From the NCBI GenBank assembly GCA_903837605.1, contig CAILVF010000004.1:1-64000 (forward strand): a stretch of DNA of 64,000 nt, given 5' to 3'. Origin of the DNA: an uncultured Bacteroidales bacterium (lineage in GTDB: Bacteria > Bacteroidota > Bacteroidia > Bacteroidales > FEN-979). Shown here piece after piece: positions 8,638 through 18,113 of this stretch. Numbering within the stretch: position 1 is the first letter of the stretch; each line of letters starts with the position of its first letter. The translations under genes and the position numbers were made by a program. The notes beneath the pieces are model-generated. The model saw nothing but the letters and a program-made list of their open reading frames with translations. It was not told the DNA's origin and searched no databases.

Positions 8638-11102
8638 TAAAGTCCTTCTCTCACTTTTGCCTCAGTTGCTGTTATCACCGTCGTCGATGGTTTCGTGCTT
8701 TCCGATGTGGCCGTGAGGATCAGGCTGCCCGCGGCTCTGCCTGATTGAACTATCAGCTGGCATTTCCCGTTGAACAGCTTCCTCTGCCATTTCCCTTCGG
8801 GGCATTTGTCGGCCTCATGCGAACTGGGATCCCCGTTGCCCGCTCCAATGATCTTTCCATCGCCCTTCAACTCAAATTTAATGAGATTCATTGCATCGGG
8901 GACCTCGCGGCCTTTCTCATCCAGCACACTCACATTGACCACGCTCACGTCTTCCCCGTCGGCTTTGATGCTGCTGCGGTCGGGGGCCATCACAATAGTG
9001 AACGGCGCCGAAGTTGTTTCTATCTTCGTCACGATCTTCCTCAGGCTTTTCTTCCCGTCTTTGCTCACGCTCCTCATACCATGCGCTTCCAGGGTCCCGG
9101 GATGATATGCTACTTTCCATTCGAGATGCCCGTTCAATGGCATTTTCTTCGGGCCCAGGCTCTTCCCGTTCAGGAAAAGTTCAACGCTTTCACAGTTCGA
9201 GTTGCACCATACGCTGATGGTGTCGCCTTCCCGCCCTTTCCAGTTCCAGTGCGGGTAAATATGGAGGACATCATCGGCAGTCCACCAGCTTTTATAATAA
9301 TAATAGTTGTTCTTCGGAAACCCGCATACATCCATGATCCCGAAATGGGAACTGATACAGGGCCATTCATAAGGCGTTGGCTCACCGCGGTAATCAAACC
9401 CGGTCCACACGAAAGCCCCAAGGAGATAGGGCCTTGCAGAGTAGTACTTCCACCAGGTCTCCGCCAGCGCACCCCAGTATGGATGCGTAACATCGTAATC
9501 GGGAACATAACCTCTAACGCTGTCTTTGGTATAGATCCCGCGCGTGCAAAGCGTGCTTGCTTCTTCGCTGCCCATCAGGATCTGCTGTGGATGCTCCTTG
9601 TGGTATTTGTCGATATCGGCATTGTTGTTCATATAATTGAATCCCCTGATGGGCACCAGCTCGTTCACTCCCTTCCATTCATTACCATTGTTACCTGCAT
9701 AGGAATACAGCCTTGTGGGATCCAGCTGCTTCAGCCTCGCAATAAGCGACCCGGCAATATTATGCCCGGTTTCGGTGCCCTGCACAACCCATTCTTCGTT
9801 ACCGATTGACCATATGAACACGCTGGGGTGGTTACGGTCCCTCAGCACCAGCCTTTCAAACTGCCCCATGTATTCGGGGGAACTGCCCATCAGTCGTGTC
9901 TCGTCAAATACCAGCATCCCCAGTTTGTCGCATGCATCAAGGAGTTCACGGGTAGGAGGATTATGGCTTGTGCGGTAAGCATTGCATCCCATCTCCTTCA
10001 GTTTTTCTACGCGGTAATACTGCAGGCGGTCGGGCAAAGCAGAACCTACCCCTGCATGGTCCTGGTGGTTGCAAACGCCCTGGATCTCCACCCTCTTCCC
10101 GTTCAGGGAAAAGCCTTTGTCCTTGTCGAATTCAAGGGTGCGTATGCCGAATTGGGTGGAAAGGCTGTCAACCACTTTCCCGTCCACTTTAACAAGTGAG
10201 ACCAGGGTATATAAAACCGGGGTTTCCAGGGACCAGAGCCGGGGGTCTTTTACTTTCATCTCCTGGTTCGACTTTACATTCTGAAGCGAATTGGCCACAA
10301 GCCCTTTACTGATGCTTTCATCAACCTTCTTCCCGTCGGGGCTCCAAATCTGGGACTCCAGTTCAAACACCTTATTCTGGTCACCCTGGTTGCTGACTTC
10401 TGTTTCGGTGAATATGGCTGCTGTATTGTTGCTGACCACGGTATGCACAAATACCCCGTATTCAGTGATATGAAGGGGATCGTACTTCTCCATCCAAACA
10501 TGCCTGTATATCCCTGCTCCTTCGTAGAACCAGCCTTCGTATTGCGTTGCATCGGCACGAACGACCAGGACGTTCTTTTTACCATATAAGACATAGTCGG
10601 TCACATCGAAACCGAATTCTGAATACCCACTCATATTGCTCACCATATAATGCCCGTTCAACCATACCTTGCAGTCGCGGAAAACGCCGTCGAACCGTAT
10701 CCTGATCCTCTTGCCTTTGTCAGTTTCGGGAAGGGTGAACGCTTTGCGGTACCATCCGATTGTTGTCTCAGGATAAATACGCCCTGCAGGCTTGTAACCA
10801 TGGCTCAGCACGTTAGGGTTGCCGCTTTTTACGAACTCCTGCTCCACCATCCAGTCATGCGGAACATCGAGCAGCCTCCAGTCGTCATCCTTGAAATCAG
10901 CTGCGACCGGGCCATAGGCTTCCCCGGCTTTTGCAAATAAGGCCTCTGAACCATATCCGAAATCTTTTTCGGCGGATGAAGCGCTGCCTAAATGAAACTT
11001 CCACCCCCGGTCCATCAGGAGTTTTTCGCGGGGGTTGCCGGCGGTTGCTGAAACTGAGGCAAGACAAAGCAGGATGCTGAACAGAAGCAGGGATTTTTTC
11101 AT
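8637..11102 (-). CDS. Secreted glycoside hydrolase family 2 beta-galactosidase
   Basis: 821 residues with signal peptide (MKKSLLLFSILLCLASVSATAG). Domain order follows GH2: jelly-roll sugar-binding domain (about 25-200), immunoglobulin-like sandwich (about 205-310), catalytic TIM barrel (about 315-600), then two C-terminal Ig-like domains (about 620-815). The predicted acid/base is the Glu of IWSIGNEEW (about residue 435), and the nucleophile is the first Glu of LMGSEEAS (about 512). The probable activity is beta-galactoside hydrolysis in the periplasm; beta-glucuronide or beta-mannoside specificity is not excluded. It is divergent from an MFS transporter and GH35 enzyme, a coherent beta-galactoside locus. 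Confidence 0.9.
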   Translation of the reverse strand: MKKSLLLFSILLCLASVSATAGNPREKLLMDRGWKFHLGSASSAEKDFGYGSEALFAKAGEAYGPVAADFKDDDWRLLDVPHDWMVEQEFVKSGNPNVLSHGYKPAGRIYPETTIGWYRKAFTLPETDKGKRIRIRFDGVFRDCKVWLNGHYMVSNMSGYSEFGFDVTDYVLYGKKNVLVVRADATQYEGWFYEGAGIYRHVWMEKYDPLHITEYGVFVHTVVSNNTAAIFTETEVSNQGDQNKVFELESQIWSPDGKKVDESISKGLVANSLQNVKSNQEMKVKDPRLWSLETPVLYTLVSLVKVDGKVVDSLSTQFGIRTLEFDKDKGFSLNGKRVEIQGVCNHQDHAGVGSALPDRLQYYRVEKLKEMGCNAYRTSHNPPTRELLDACDKLGMLVFDETRLMGSSPEYMGQFERLVLRDRNHPSVFIWSIGNEEWVVQGTETGHNIAGSLIARLKQLDPTRLYSYAGNNGNEWKGVNELVPIRGFNYMNNNADIDKYHKEHPQQILMGSEEASTLCTRGIYTKDSVRGYVPDYDVTHPYWGALAETWWKYYSARPYLLGAFVWTGFDYRGEPTPYEWPCISSHFGIMDVCGFPKNNYYYYKSWWTADDVLHIYPHWNWKGREGDTISVWCNSNCESVELFLNGKSLGPKKMPLNGHLEWKVAYHPGTLEAHGMRSVSKDGKKSLRKIVTKIETTSAPFTIVMAPDRSSIKADGEDVSVVNVSVLDEKGREVPDAMNLIKFELKGDGKIIGAGNGDPSSHEADKCPEGKWQRKLFNGKCQLIVQSGRAAGSLILTATSESTKPSTTVITATEAKVREGL

Positions 11103-11128
11103 GGCAGAGGAATAATGGTTTGAACTCT

Positions 11129-11136
11129 CAAAAATA
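11129..11136 (-). promoter_or_regulatory. Candidate -7 box of the GH2 gene
   Basis: The minus strand reads TATTTTTG, a perfect match to the Bacteroidota -7 element TAnnTTTG, about 27 bases before the GH2 start. No convincing TTG -33 element is found at the usual 17-23 base distance, so only the -7 box is called. Confidence 0.35.
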
Positions 11137-11163
11137 AGAAATTGCCAACGTATGGCGGCTTCA

Positions 11164-11191
11164 AATCTGTAATTTGTACATCGTACATCCT
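11164..11191. repeat. Short 7-bp periodic tract
   Basis: Four successive 7-base units ATCTGTA, ATTTGTA, CATCGTA and CATCCTG lie between the divergent GH2 and MFS genes. It is short, so the assignment rests on resemblance to the longer tracts elsewhere in the window. Confidence 0.4.
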
Positions 11192-11203
11192 GCTTTCTTT
11201 TAC

Positions 11204-11211
11204 TATTTTTG
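11204..11211 (+). promoter_or_regulatory. Candidate -7 box of the MFS gene
   Basis: TATTTTTG matches TAnnTTTG exactly, 56 bases before the MFS start codon. A TTTG at 11173-11176 is too distant (27 bases) to be a standard -33 element. Confidence 0.35.
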
Positions 11212-11267
11212 CTGTATGCGGATGTGTTTCAGGCTCAGTGCCTGCATCCCCGGTATAACACCCTGCA

Positions 11268-12467
11268 ATGAAAAGCAAACTCTGGAACAGGAATTTTACC
11301 TTGCTTACCCTCTCTAACTTCCTGATGTGCTGTGCCTATTACTCACTCATTTCTACCCTGCCTTTGTATGTGTCAGACAACCTTCATGCTCCTCACAGCG
11401 TCGTCGGGCTTGTGCTTTCGGCCTATGCGATCGCAGCTATCCTCGTAAGGCCTTTCACCGGATTCGGGCTGGATTACTTTGGCCGCAGGGGAATTTTCAT
11501 TGCTTCACTCCTGTTGTACGGACTCATATTCAACGTCTATGTTTTTGCTGCATCCATAACATTCATGCTCTTCCTCCGCTTTGCCCACGGAATCGCCTGG
11601 GGGCTGACCACCACCTCCAACACGACCATTGCGGGCGACATTATACCGGCTGAAAAGAGGGGAGAGGGATTTGGCTTATTCGGGGTCTCCACGACCGTGG
11701 GAATGGCCCTTGGTCCGCCCATGGGCACCTTCATCCTGCAGCACTGGGGTTATGATACCATGTTCATAAGCGGGTCTGTCGTCAGCATTATCAGCATGAT
11801 AATGGCAGCAATGATGAGATACCCGGCTTATACCCCCCTCCCCGAAAACCGGCAGTTCAAATGGAAAAACCTGTTTGAGGCCAGCACCGTGATCCCGTCG
11901 GCCAACCTGCTGATCATTGGACTGGCCTACGGGGGACTCATCTCCTTCATTGCACTCTATGGAAAAGAAATAGGGATCGCAAACCCCTCCGGCTTTTTCC
12001 TGGTATATGCCCTGGGTATCATCACTTCCAGGTTCTCGGTGGGGAGGGCGCTCGACCGTAACGGGCCGAGGATGGTCATCATCACCTGCCTAACCCTGAT
12101 CATCATAGGGTACCCCTTGCTTGCCCTCGTCAGGAACCCCTGGGGTTATTACTCTGCTGCGGTGATCCTCGGACTGGGTAACGGGGTTGTATGGCCGACC
12201 TTCCAGGCCATGGTCAATAATATTGTCCCGGGGAACCGGCGAGGAGCAGCAAACTCAACAATCTTTATCGCAATGGACCTGGGTATGGGACTTGGGATGA
12301 TGATAGCAGGTGTGATCTCCCAGAAATACGGAATCTCCTTTGCTTTCCTTGCCTGTGCTTTCTACGCCGCCACCGGACTTATACTCTTCAGGCTGTTCAC
12401 CTTGAAACATTACCTGAAGAGGAGGGTGCTGGTGCTTCTGAATCAAAATATCGAAATGGCGAAATAA
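11268..12467 (+). CDS. Major facilitator superfamily transporter, probably for sugars
   Basis: 399 residues with twelve predicted transmembrane helices in two halves. The loop between helices 2 and 3 has the MFS signature (GFGLDYFGRRG), and the second half has a related loop (GRALDRNGPR). Such proteins move small solutes through the inner membrane, usually driven by protons. Lying 97 bp upstream of a GH35 beta-galactosidase and divergent from a GH2 beta-galactosidase, it is a reasonable candidate to import galactose or short beta-galactosides. It also resembles multidrug-type MFS exporters, so the substrate is inference. Confidence 0.85.
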   Translation: MKSKLWNRNFTLLTLSNFLMCCAYYSLISTLPLYVSDNLHAPHSVVGLVLSAYAIAAILVRPFTGFGLDYFGRRGIFIASLLLYGLIFNVYVFAASITFMLFLRFAHGIAWGLTTTSNTTIAGDIIPAEKRGEGFGLFGVSTTVGMALGPPMGTFILQHWGYDTMFISGSVVSIISMIMAAMMRYPAYTPLPENRQFKWKNLFEASTVIPSANLLIIGLAYGGLISFIALYGKEIGIANPSGFFLVYALGIITSRFSVGRALDRNGPRMVIITCLTLIIIGYPLLALVRNPWGYYSAAVILGLGNGVVWPTFQAMVNNIVPGNRRGAANSTIFIAMDLGMGLGMMIAGVISQKYGISFAFLACAFYAATGLILFRLFTLKHYLKRRVLVLLNQNIEMAK

Positions 12468-12564
12468 CGAGATGTTTAGAATTCCTTAATACGGCCAGGG
12501 GGAATTTCCCCTGGGGCATTCCACCCTAAATTCTTAATTTCGCTATTTCACCATTATTAATTTT

Positions 12565-14385
12565 ATGAAACACAAACTTATCATCCTGGCAACGCTTCTG
12601 TTAACACTGGCCACGCCTGCCTATACCCAGACGCATTCATTTAAAATCGGCGAGGGGGAATTCCTGCTCGACGGCAAACCTTTCCAGGTCATCAGCGGGG
12701 AAATGCACTTTGCCCGTATCCCCCGTGAATGCTGGCGCGACCGACTGCATATGGCCAAAGCCATGGGATTGAATACCGTGGCAACCTATGTGTTCTGGAA
12801 TTACCACGAAACCGAAAAAGGAAAGTACAATTTCAAAGACAATGCCGATGTGGCTGAATTCTGCCGCCTGGCCCAGCAGGAAGGCCTCTGGGTAATCATC
12901 AGGCCCAGTCCGTACGCCTGCGCCGAATGGGAATTCGGAGGCTACCCCTGGTGGCTCCTCAGGGAAAAGGACCTGAAAGTAAGGAGCCAGGATCCGAAGT
13001 TCATGGAGATGAGCAAAAAATATTTCGCAGCCCTTTCAAAACAGATCGCACCTCAGCAGATCACTCATGGAGGGCCTGTGATCATGCTGCAGATCGAGAA
13101 TGAATACGGCTCGTACGATAAGGACAAAGTCTACCTCGGGAAGTACCGCGATATGTACAGGGAGGCGGGTATAGATGTGGATCTTTACACCTGTGACGGG
13201 CCCTCCCAGATGCCTGCCGGCTATCTGCCGGGTGTCCTTCCGGCAGTGAACGGCCTTGACAATGTGAAAGAAGTGAAAGAACTCATTAATAAATACAATA
13301 ATAACCACGGACCGTATTTCATCGCCGAATGGTACCCCGCCTGGTTCGACTCCTGGGGCTCCAAACACCAGGTGGTGCCTTACCAGGATTTCATCCATAC
13401 ATATGATTCGGTACTGTCGGCCGGGCTTTCGATCAATATCTACATGGCCCACGGGGGCACCACCCGCTGGTTCTGGAACGGGGCCAATATGAGCCGGAAG
13501 GAACCCTATATGCCTCAGACTTCGAGCTATGATTATGATGCTCCAATAGACGAAGCTGGTAATGCCACCCCGAAATTTATGGCCATGAGGGAAGTGATCA
13601 TGAAACACCTGCCGAAGGAAGTCGTTCTGCCGCCTGTCCCTGAAAAGAAAAAAACCATCGCCATTAAGGCATTCAGCCTTCCCCTGTCTTCATCCTTGTT
13701 TGATAACCTCCCGGCTCCCGTTGCGGTTTCCAATCCCCTGAGTTTTGAGAATTACGGGCAGGGTTACGGGTATATGTTATACCGTACCAATGTAAAGGGC
13801 CCTGCAAAGGGGCTTCTTAAAATATCACAGATGCGCGACTTCGCCCTGGTATACCTTGATGGAAAGCGTATCGCCGTCCTGGACCGCCGCCTGAAGCAGG
13901 ATTCACTGGAGCTGGATGTTCCTGAAGAAGGTGCCAGGCTGGATATATTGCTTGAGAATAACGGCAGGATAAACTACGGCTATTACCTTAACGACAACAA
14001 GCAGGGGATCACCGAAAAGGTGACATTTATGGGGAAGGATGTCAAATTCTGGAAAATGTACGGCTTCCCGATGAAGGATATCCGCAACCTTAAATTCACT
14101 TCAGGCAAACCGGCAAACGGTCCTGTTTACCGCAAGGGGATGTTTATTGTAAACGATGTAGGAGATACTTATGTTGACCTCAGGAACTGGGGCAAGGGGC
14201 ATGTCTGGATCAACGGCCGCAGCATTGGGAAATACTGGAATATAGGGCCCCAGCAAACCTTATATGTGCCTGCCCAGTGGCTGAAGAAAGGTGAAAATGA
14301 GATCGTCATCGTTGAACAGTTAAAGACCGGGCAGGAGGAGATACAATTCCTTGATCATCCGGTTCTGGACCAGCTGAACCAGTAA
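12565..14385 (+). CDS. Secreted glycoside hydrolase family 35 beta-galactosidase
   Basis: 606 residues, signal peptide MKHKLIILATLLLTLATPAYTQ. The GH35 TIM barrel starts with the conserved FLLDGKPFQVISGEMHFARIP-type opening (residues 29-50) and contains LQIENEYGSY, whose Glu before Tyr is the expected acid/base, and YFIAEWYPAWFDSWG, whose Glu is the expected nucleophile. C-terminal beta-sandwich domains follow, including GKGHVWINGRSIGKYW, typical of the galactose-binding-like domain. It removes terminal beta-galactose, probably in the periplasm. Its pairing with the MFS gene suggests cotranscription. Confidence 0.93.
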   Translation: MKHKLIILATLLLTLATPAYTQTHSFKIGEGEFLLDGKPFQVISGEMHFARIPRECWRDRLHMAKAMGLNTVATYVFWNYHETEKGKYNFKDNADVAEFCRLAQQEGLWVIIRPSPYACAEWEFGGYPWWLLREKDLKVRSQDPKFMEMSKKYFAALSKQIAPQQITHGGPVIMLQIENEYGSYDKDKVYLGKYRDMYREAGIDVDLYTCDGPSQMPAGYLPGVLPAVNGLDNVKEVKELINKYNNNHGPYFIAEWYPAWFDSWGSKHQVVPYQDFIHTYDSVLSAGLSINIYMAHGGTTRWFWNGANMSRKEPYMPQTSSYDYDAPIDEAGNATPKFMAMREVIMKHLPKEVVLPPVPEKKKTIAIKAFSLPLSSSLFDNLPAPVAVSNPLSFENYGQGYGYMLYRTNVKGPAKGLLKISQMRDFALVYLDGKRIAVLDRRLKQDSLELDVPEEGARLDILLENNGRINYGYYLNDNKQGITEKVTFMGKDVKFWKMYGFPMKDIRNLKFTSGKPANGPVYRKGMFIVNDVGDTYVDLRNWGKGHVWINGRSIGKYWNIGPQQTLYVPAQWLKKGENEIVIVEQLKTGQEEIQFLDHPVLDQLNQ

Positions 14386-14394
14386 AAATAAAAA

Positions 14395-14424
14395 AGGCCA
14401 TCTCGTACTTTTGAGACAGCCTCT
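14395..14424. terminator. Bidirectional hairpin between convergent genes
   Basis: AGGC-CA-TCTC (14395-14404) faces GAGA-CA-GCCT (14413-14422), a stem of two 4-bp blocks around a 2-base mismatch. It is followed by a T-run on the plus strand and preceded by an A-run that gives a T-run on the minus strand. It separates GH35 from the convergent secreted protein gene and is related to hairpins at 7212 and 29951. Confidence 0.7.
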
Positions 14425-14440
14425 TTTATTTTATCGATTG

Positions 14441-16921
14441 TTATCTTCTTCCTCCGCGTCCACCGCCGCCCGATGGGGGATGATATCCGCCACCCCCGCC
14501 TGAAGGATGTCCACCGCCTCCTGAACTACGCTGGAAGCTGCCGGCATTCTGGTTCATCTGCTGGCCGCGGTCACGGCTCTGGCTCTGGCGGTCCATCGAT
14601 GAACGGTCAAATCCTGAGTTGCCGCCGCCACGGTTTCCCGGCTGCTGGACCGGCTGTCCGCCCGGCCTGGCCGATGGCTGAGTGTTTGGCTGTCCGCCCG
14701 GTCTTGCGGTAGGATCCTGCCTTCCCGGCTGGGTTGAAGGCTGTCCCCCCGGCCTTTCCGTCGGGTTCGATCTCCCCGGCTGCGTTGAAGGCTGGCCCCC
14801 CTGGCGGGTTCCGCCCTGGTCGACATTCTGCCAGTTCTTCCCGTCGTTCCTTTGCCAGTTGTTATTCTGGTCCTTGCGGTATACTTCGCCATTCTTGTCG
14901 GTATACACATTGTTCCTTGAATTTGGAGCAGTTCCTGCGCGGTTTGCGGGCTGGGTCCCGGGCTGTGTTGTGGGTCTGCCCCTGTCGGCAGGCTGTCCCT
15001 GTCCCGGCCTTGAGCCCGGCTGGGTCGATGGATTGCCACGACCGGCCGGCATTGTTCCCGGCCTGGAATTTGTTCCGGAACCCGGCCTTACACCGTTCTG
15101 GTGATTATTATACACATTGTTCCGGTTATAATAATTGTTGTTCACATGAACATTCACAGTTGTATTTCTGTATACGGGAGGGCGGGGACCATAAAAATGG
15201 TTGTAAGGAGGGCAGAATGGAGGATGGAACATGGGTGGCCCCCACCAGCCGCCCATATGCGGGCCGTAAAAGCCGACACTCATAAATCCCACTGACATTC
15301 CCCAGCCAAAACCCCATCCGGTCCATGGATTGTAAGCCATGGCAAACCCATAGGTAACCGGCCTCGGGTAATAATATGGCCCGTACCAGGGATTATAATA
15401 AAACCCGGTGCCGTAAACGACCGTAGGGCCATAGACATAGCAACCCGTGTAGCCCGGCAGGTAGCCGACGTAAACCACATCCGGGGTGGATTCATAAATA
15501 TAAACATACTTCACATTATAAACAGGGTCTTCAGGAGGGATGTTCTGAATATCGGCAGGGATCTCGGTGGCGACCATCCATGGGCCGACAGGCGAATTGC
15601 CAACAAACCATACGGCATTATCGCATACATAATAACTCTTGTCGGCCATGATCACCGTGCTGCTGGTATTGGCTGCACGGTATAACATCGTACCCTTGAT
15701 CTGGACAAACTTCGGGTCGCCGTCATAAGCCACATTGCAGGTGGCTGTCTTGCGGTCAACCGCAGCAGTCTGGGGTATCTGGGCATCAAGTACTGCTTCC
15801 TGGGCTGCCTCTGTCCCTGCTACCGAAGCAAGTACCTGGTCCTTGTCGGAGCCTTCCGGGATTTTCGCAAAATCGGCGGGCAGTTTGTCTGATTCAATGA
15901 AAGACCACGGCCCGGCCATAGCTGCTGAAGTATACCAGCGGCCCGAGATCAGCAAGTAGTACATCTGTTTGTCGATATACATGAAAATGTTGTTCTCGCT
16001 GTTGGTCATGTATAACAACTGTGTTCCCTGAATAGGGGCAAAATCCGGTTCGCCGCTGCTCTGAACAAGCTCTGCCGGAGCCGTCCTTATAATGATCTGC
16101 GGCGGTGCAGAAGGCGGTGTTTTATCCTTTGATTTATCAGTGTTGTCTTTGCTGTCGGCCTGCTGGCTGTTGTCCTGGCTTGCACTCGCCTTGGCTGCAA
16201 GACTTTCCTGCAGTTTCCTTATATCGCCGGGCGGCTCCTTGATATTGGCCCACTTGCCTTTAACCACGTCGTTTGTCTTGTACCACCATGTATTTCCATA
16301 TAGATAATACTCCTTATTACCCGGATCCTGCACAATGAAATAGGGTGTGTTGACCGCCTGCAGGATTTTAGAACCGGGAACGGGTTTGAATTTCGGATCC
16401 CCGTCAAAAAGCACCAGGACCGAAGGGGTTTTTACAAAAATAATTTCAGGAGGGTCATTGTTCAGGCCTGCCGATTGTTTCAACAGCGCCTTGGCGTCTT
16501 TCAAACTGGCATTCAGTTCATCGATCGTCATATCAAGGTTCCAGTTCGGGATCTCCGTCTCCAGGGTTTTTTTGAATTTTTCTATCTTGTCGGCGTTGGA
16601 CTGATCCGTGTCTGGAAAACGTGCGTTCAGTATCTTCACTCCGCTCATGCTCACTTCCCTGCTTGTGCGGTCAACAGCAATGGTAGTCATAAACCAGATG
16701 GCTCCGAAAGTCGGCTGCCCCCCGGTTTTAGTATAGGAAACCGCGGCCCGTCCATACAGTTTGATCCCGATCATGGAATCGGGCTGGGGCTGGTACACCA
16801 GGATCTTCCCGTTAGTAGTGTTGATCTGTTTAGGCCAGTTGGAAGGAGTTGCCTGCTTTGACTGGGCCACTGACACCAGGCTTAAACATAAGCCAATGGT
16901 GAAAATACTGATACGTTTCAT
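14441..16921 (-). CDS. Large secreted protein with repeated WF-type domains and low-complexity tail
   Basis: 826 residues, signal peptide MKRISIFTIGLCLSLVSVAQ. Residues about 170-480 contain three related modules, each with a P-E-I/Q-I-I-x-T-A/P-x-x-L-V start, an L-Y/Q-x-x-N-T turn and a W-Y/F plus G-P-W end (RWYTSAAMAGPWSFI, AVWFVGNSPVGPWMVA). A Tyr/Gly/Trp/Pro-rich stretch (about 500-600) follows, then repeated QPSTQPGR-type units and a Gly-rich basic end. The modules resemble proteins annotated elsewhere as carbohydrate-binding family V/XII-like, but I cannot state a function. It starts 11 bp after the acyl-CoA dehydrogenase stop, so it may be read through from the leucine operon. Confidence 0.7.
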   Translation of the reverse strand: MKRISIFTIGLCLSLVSVAQSKQATPSNWPKQINTTNGKILVYQPQPDSMIGIKLYGRAAVSYTKTGGQPTFGAIWFMTTIAVDRTSREVSMSGVKILNARFPDTDQSNADKIEKFKKTLETEIPNWNLDMTIDELNASLKDAKALLKQSAGLNNDPPEIIFVKTPSVLVLFDGDPKFKPVPGSKILQAVNTPYFIVQDPGNKEYYLYGNTWWYKTNDVVKGKWANIKEPPGDIRKLQESLAAKASASQDNSQQADSKDNTDKSKDKTPPSAPPQIIIRTAPAELVQSSGEPDFAPIQGTQLLYMTNSENNIFMYIDKQMYYLLISGRWYTSAAMAGPWSFIESDKLPADFAKIPEGSDKDQVLASVAGTEAAQEAVLDAQIPQTAAVDRKTATCNVAYDGDPKFVQIKGTMLYRAANTSSTVIMADKSYYVCDNAVWFVGNSPVGPWMVATEIPADIQNIPPEDPVYNVKYVYIYESTPDVVYVGYLPGYTGCYVYGPTVVYGTGFYYNPWYGPYYYPRPVTYGFAMAYNPWTGWGFGWGMSVGFMSVGFYGPHMGGWWGPPMFHPPFCPPYNHFYGPRPPVYRNTTVNVHVNNNYYNRNNVYNNHQNGVRPGSGTNSRPGTMPAGRGNPSTQPGSRPGQGQPADRGRPTTQPGTQPANRAGTAPNSRNNVYTDKNGEVYRKDQNNNWQRNDGKNWQNVDQGGTRQGGQPSTQPGRSNPTERPGGQPSTQPGRQDPTARPGGQPNTQPSARPGGQPVQQPGNRGGGNSGFDRSSMDRQSQSRDRGQQMNQNAGSFQRSSGGGGHPSGGGGGYHPPSGGGGRGGRR

Positions 16922-16932
16922 AATTAGGTGTT

Positions 16933-18078
16933 TTAATCGTACACTCCGATATATCTTGATATTACTAACCTCTGGATCTCTGATGTCCCTTCTCCTATCT
17001 GTAAAAGCCGCTGGTCACGGTAAAACCTTTCAACGTCGTAATCTTTCATCAGTCCGTACCCTCCGTGTATCTGAACAGCTTCATCGGCTACTTCCTTTGC
17101 TATTTCCGAACAATACAGTTTTGCCATGGCGGCTTCTTTTGCGAAAGGCTGGTTGTTTGACTTCAGCCAGGCCCCTTTGTACAGCAAATTGCGTGCCAGT
17201 TCTATCTTGGTGGCCATGTCGGCCAGCTTGAATGCAATAACCTGGAAATGGCCTATAGGTTTCCCGAACTGTTTGCGTTCTTTGGCATATTTCAGCGCCA
17301 TTTCGAATGCCCCCTGGGCGCAGCCAAGACCCATGGCGGCAATGGCAAGCCGGCCGCTGTCAAGGGTGTTCAGCATAATCTTCGAACCTTCGCCCCGCTT
17401 GCCCAGCAGGTTGGTAGCAGGGACCCTGCAATCGTCGAAAAACAACTGGGCTGTATCGGATGCTCTCCACATCATCTTCCCGTGCATTGGAACCCGCCTG
17501 AAGCCCGGGGTGTCGGCATCTACAAGGATTGTTGAGAATTCTTTCTGGCCGTTCTGCTCCCCGCTCACCACCTGCACCGTCGCCCCCCTGTTCATCGCGG
17601 ATGCCCCGTTGGTGATAAAGATCTTCGAACCGTTGATGACCCAATGGCCGCCCTCCAAACGTCCTGTTGTCTTGGTGGCACGGGAATCGCTGCCTGCATC
17701 GGGTTCGGTAAGTCCGAAGGCCCAAAGCCCTTCGCCGCTTGAAAGCATGGGCAAATACTTCTGCTTCTGCTCCCCGTTGCCGTAATTCATGATAGGGCCT
17801 ATTCCGAGTGAGATATGCGCGGCCAGGGTGGCTGCCTGGGAAGCGTCAACCCTCGCAAGTTCCTCAACGGCGATGACGTATGAAAGGGTGTCCATGTCAA
17901 GGCCTCCATATTCGTGGGAAGTGCGTATCCCGAAAAATCCAAGTTCCCCCATTTTCTTTGTCAGTGGTATCGAGAATTCGGCTTTCTCATCAAGTTCCCG
18001 GGCCAGGGGCCTGACCTCCCTCTCGGCAAAATCCCGCACTGTCTTGCGGATATTGTGATGTTCTTCAGTCAATAACAT
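16933..18078 (-). CDS. Short/branched-chain acyl-CoA dehydrogenase
   Basis: 381 residues, normal length. FAD and substrate signatures are present: GLTEPDAGSD (about 120-130), KIFITNGASA and the C-terminal QIHGGYGLMKDYDVERFYRD. The catalytic base is the Glu in IGEGTSEIQR (near 367), as in short- and medium-chain dehydrogenases. True isovaleryl-CoA dehydrogenases instead use a Glu on an earlier helix, where this protein has Gly (DSGRLAIAAMG). It introduces a 2,3-double bond into an acyl-CoA and passes electrons to ETF. Position in a leucine operon suggests isovaleryl-CoA, but the residue pattern fits butyryl- or 2-methylbutyryl-CoA equally well. Confidence 0.9.
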   Translation of the reverse strand: MLLTEEHHNIRKTVRDFAEREVRPLARELDEKAEFSIPLTKKMGELGFFGIRTSHEYGGLDMDTLSYVIAVEELARVDASQAATLAAHISLGIGPIMNYGNGEQKQKYLPMLSSGEGLWAFGLTEPDAGSDSRATKTTGRLEGGHWVINGSKIFITNGASAMNRGATVQVVSGEQNGQKEFSTILVDADTPGFRRVPMHGKMMWRASDTAQLFFDDCRVPATNLLGKRGEGSKIMLNTLDSGRLAIAAMGLGCAQGAFEMALKYAKERKQFGKPIGHFQVIAFKLADMATKIELARNLLYKGAWLKSNNQPFAKEAAMAKLYCSEIAKEVADEAVQIHGGYGLMKDYDVERFYRDQRLLQIGEGTSEIQRLVISRYIGVYD

Positions 18079-18113
18079 AATTATGGTTTTATCTGTGGTT
18101 AATACTTATGCTG

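Noticed and set aside
8745..9809. 354-codon plus-strand frame
   Set aside because: It is the antisense shadow of the GH2 beta-galactosidase, whose catalytic motifs are clear on the other strand.
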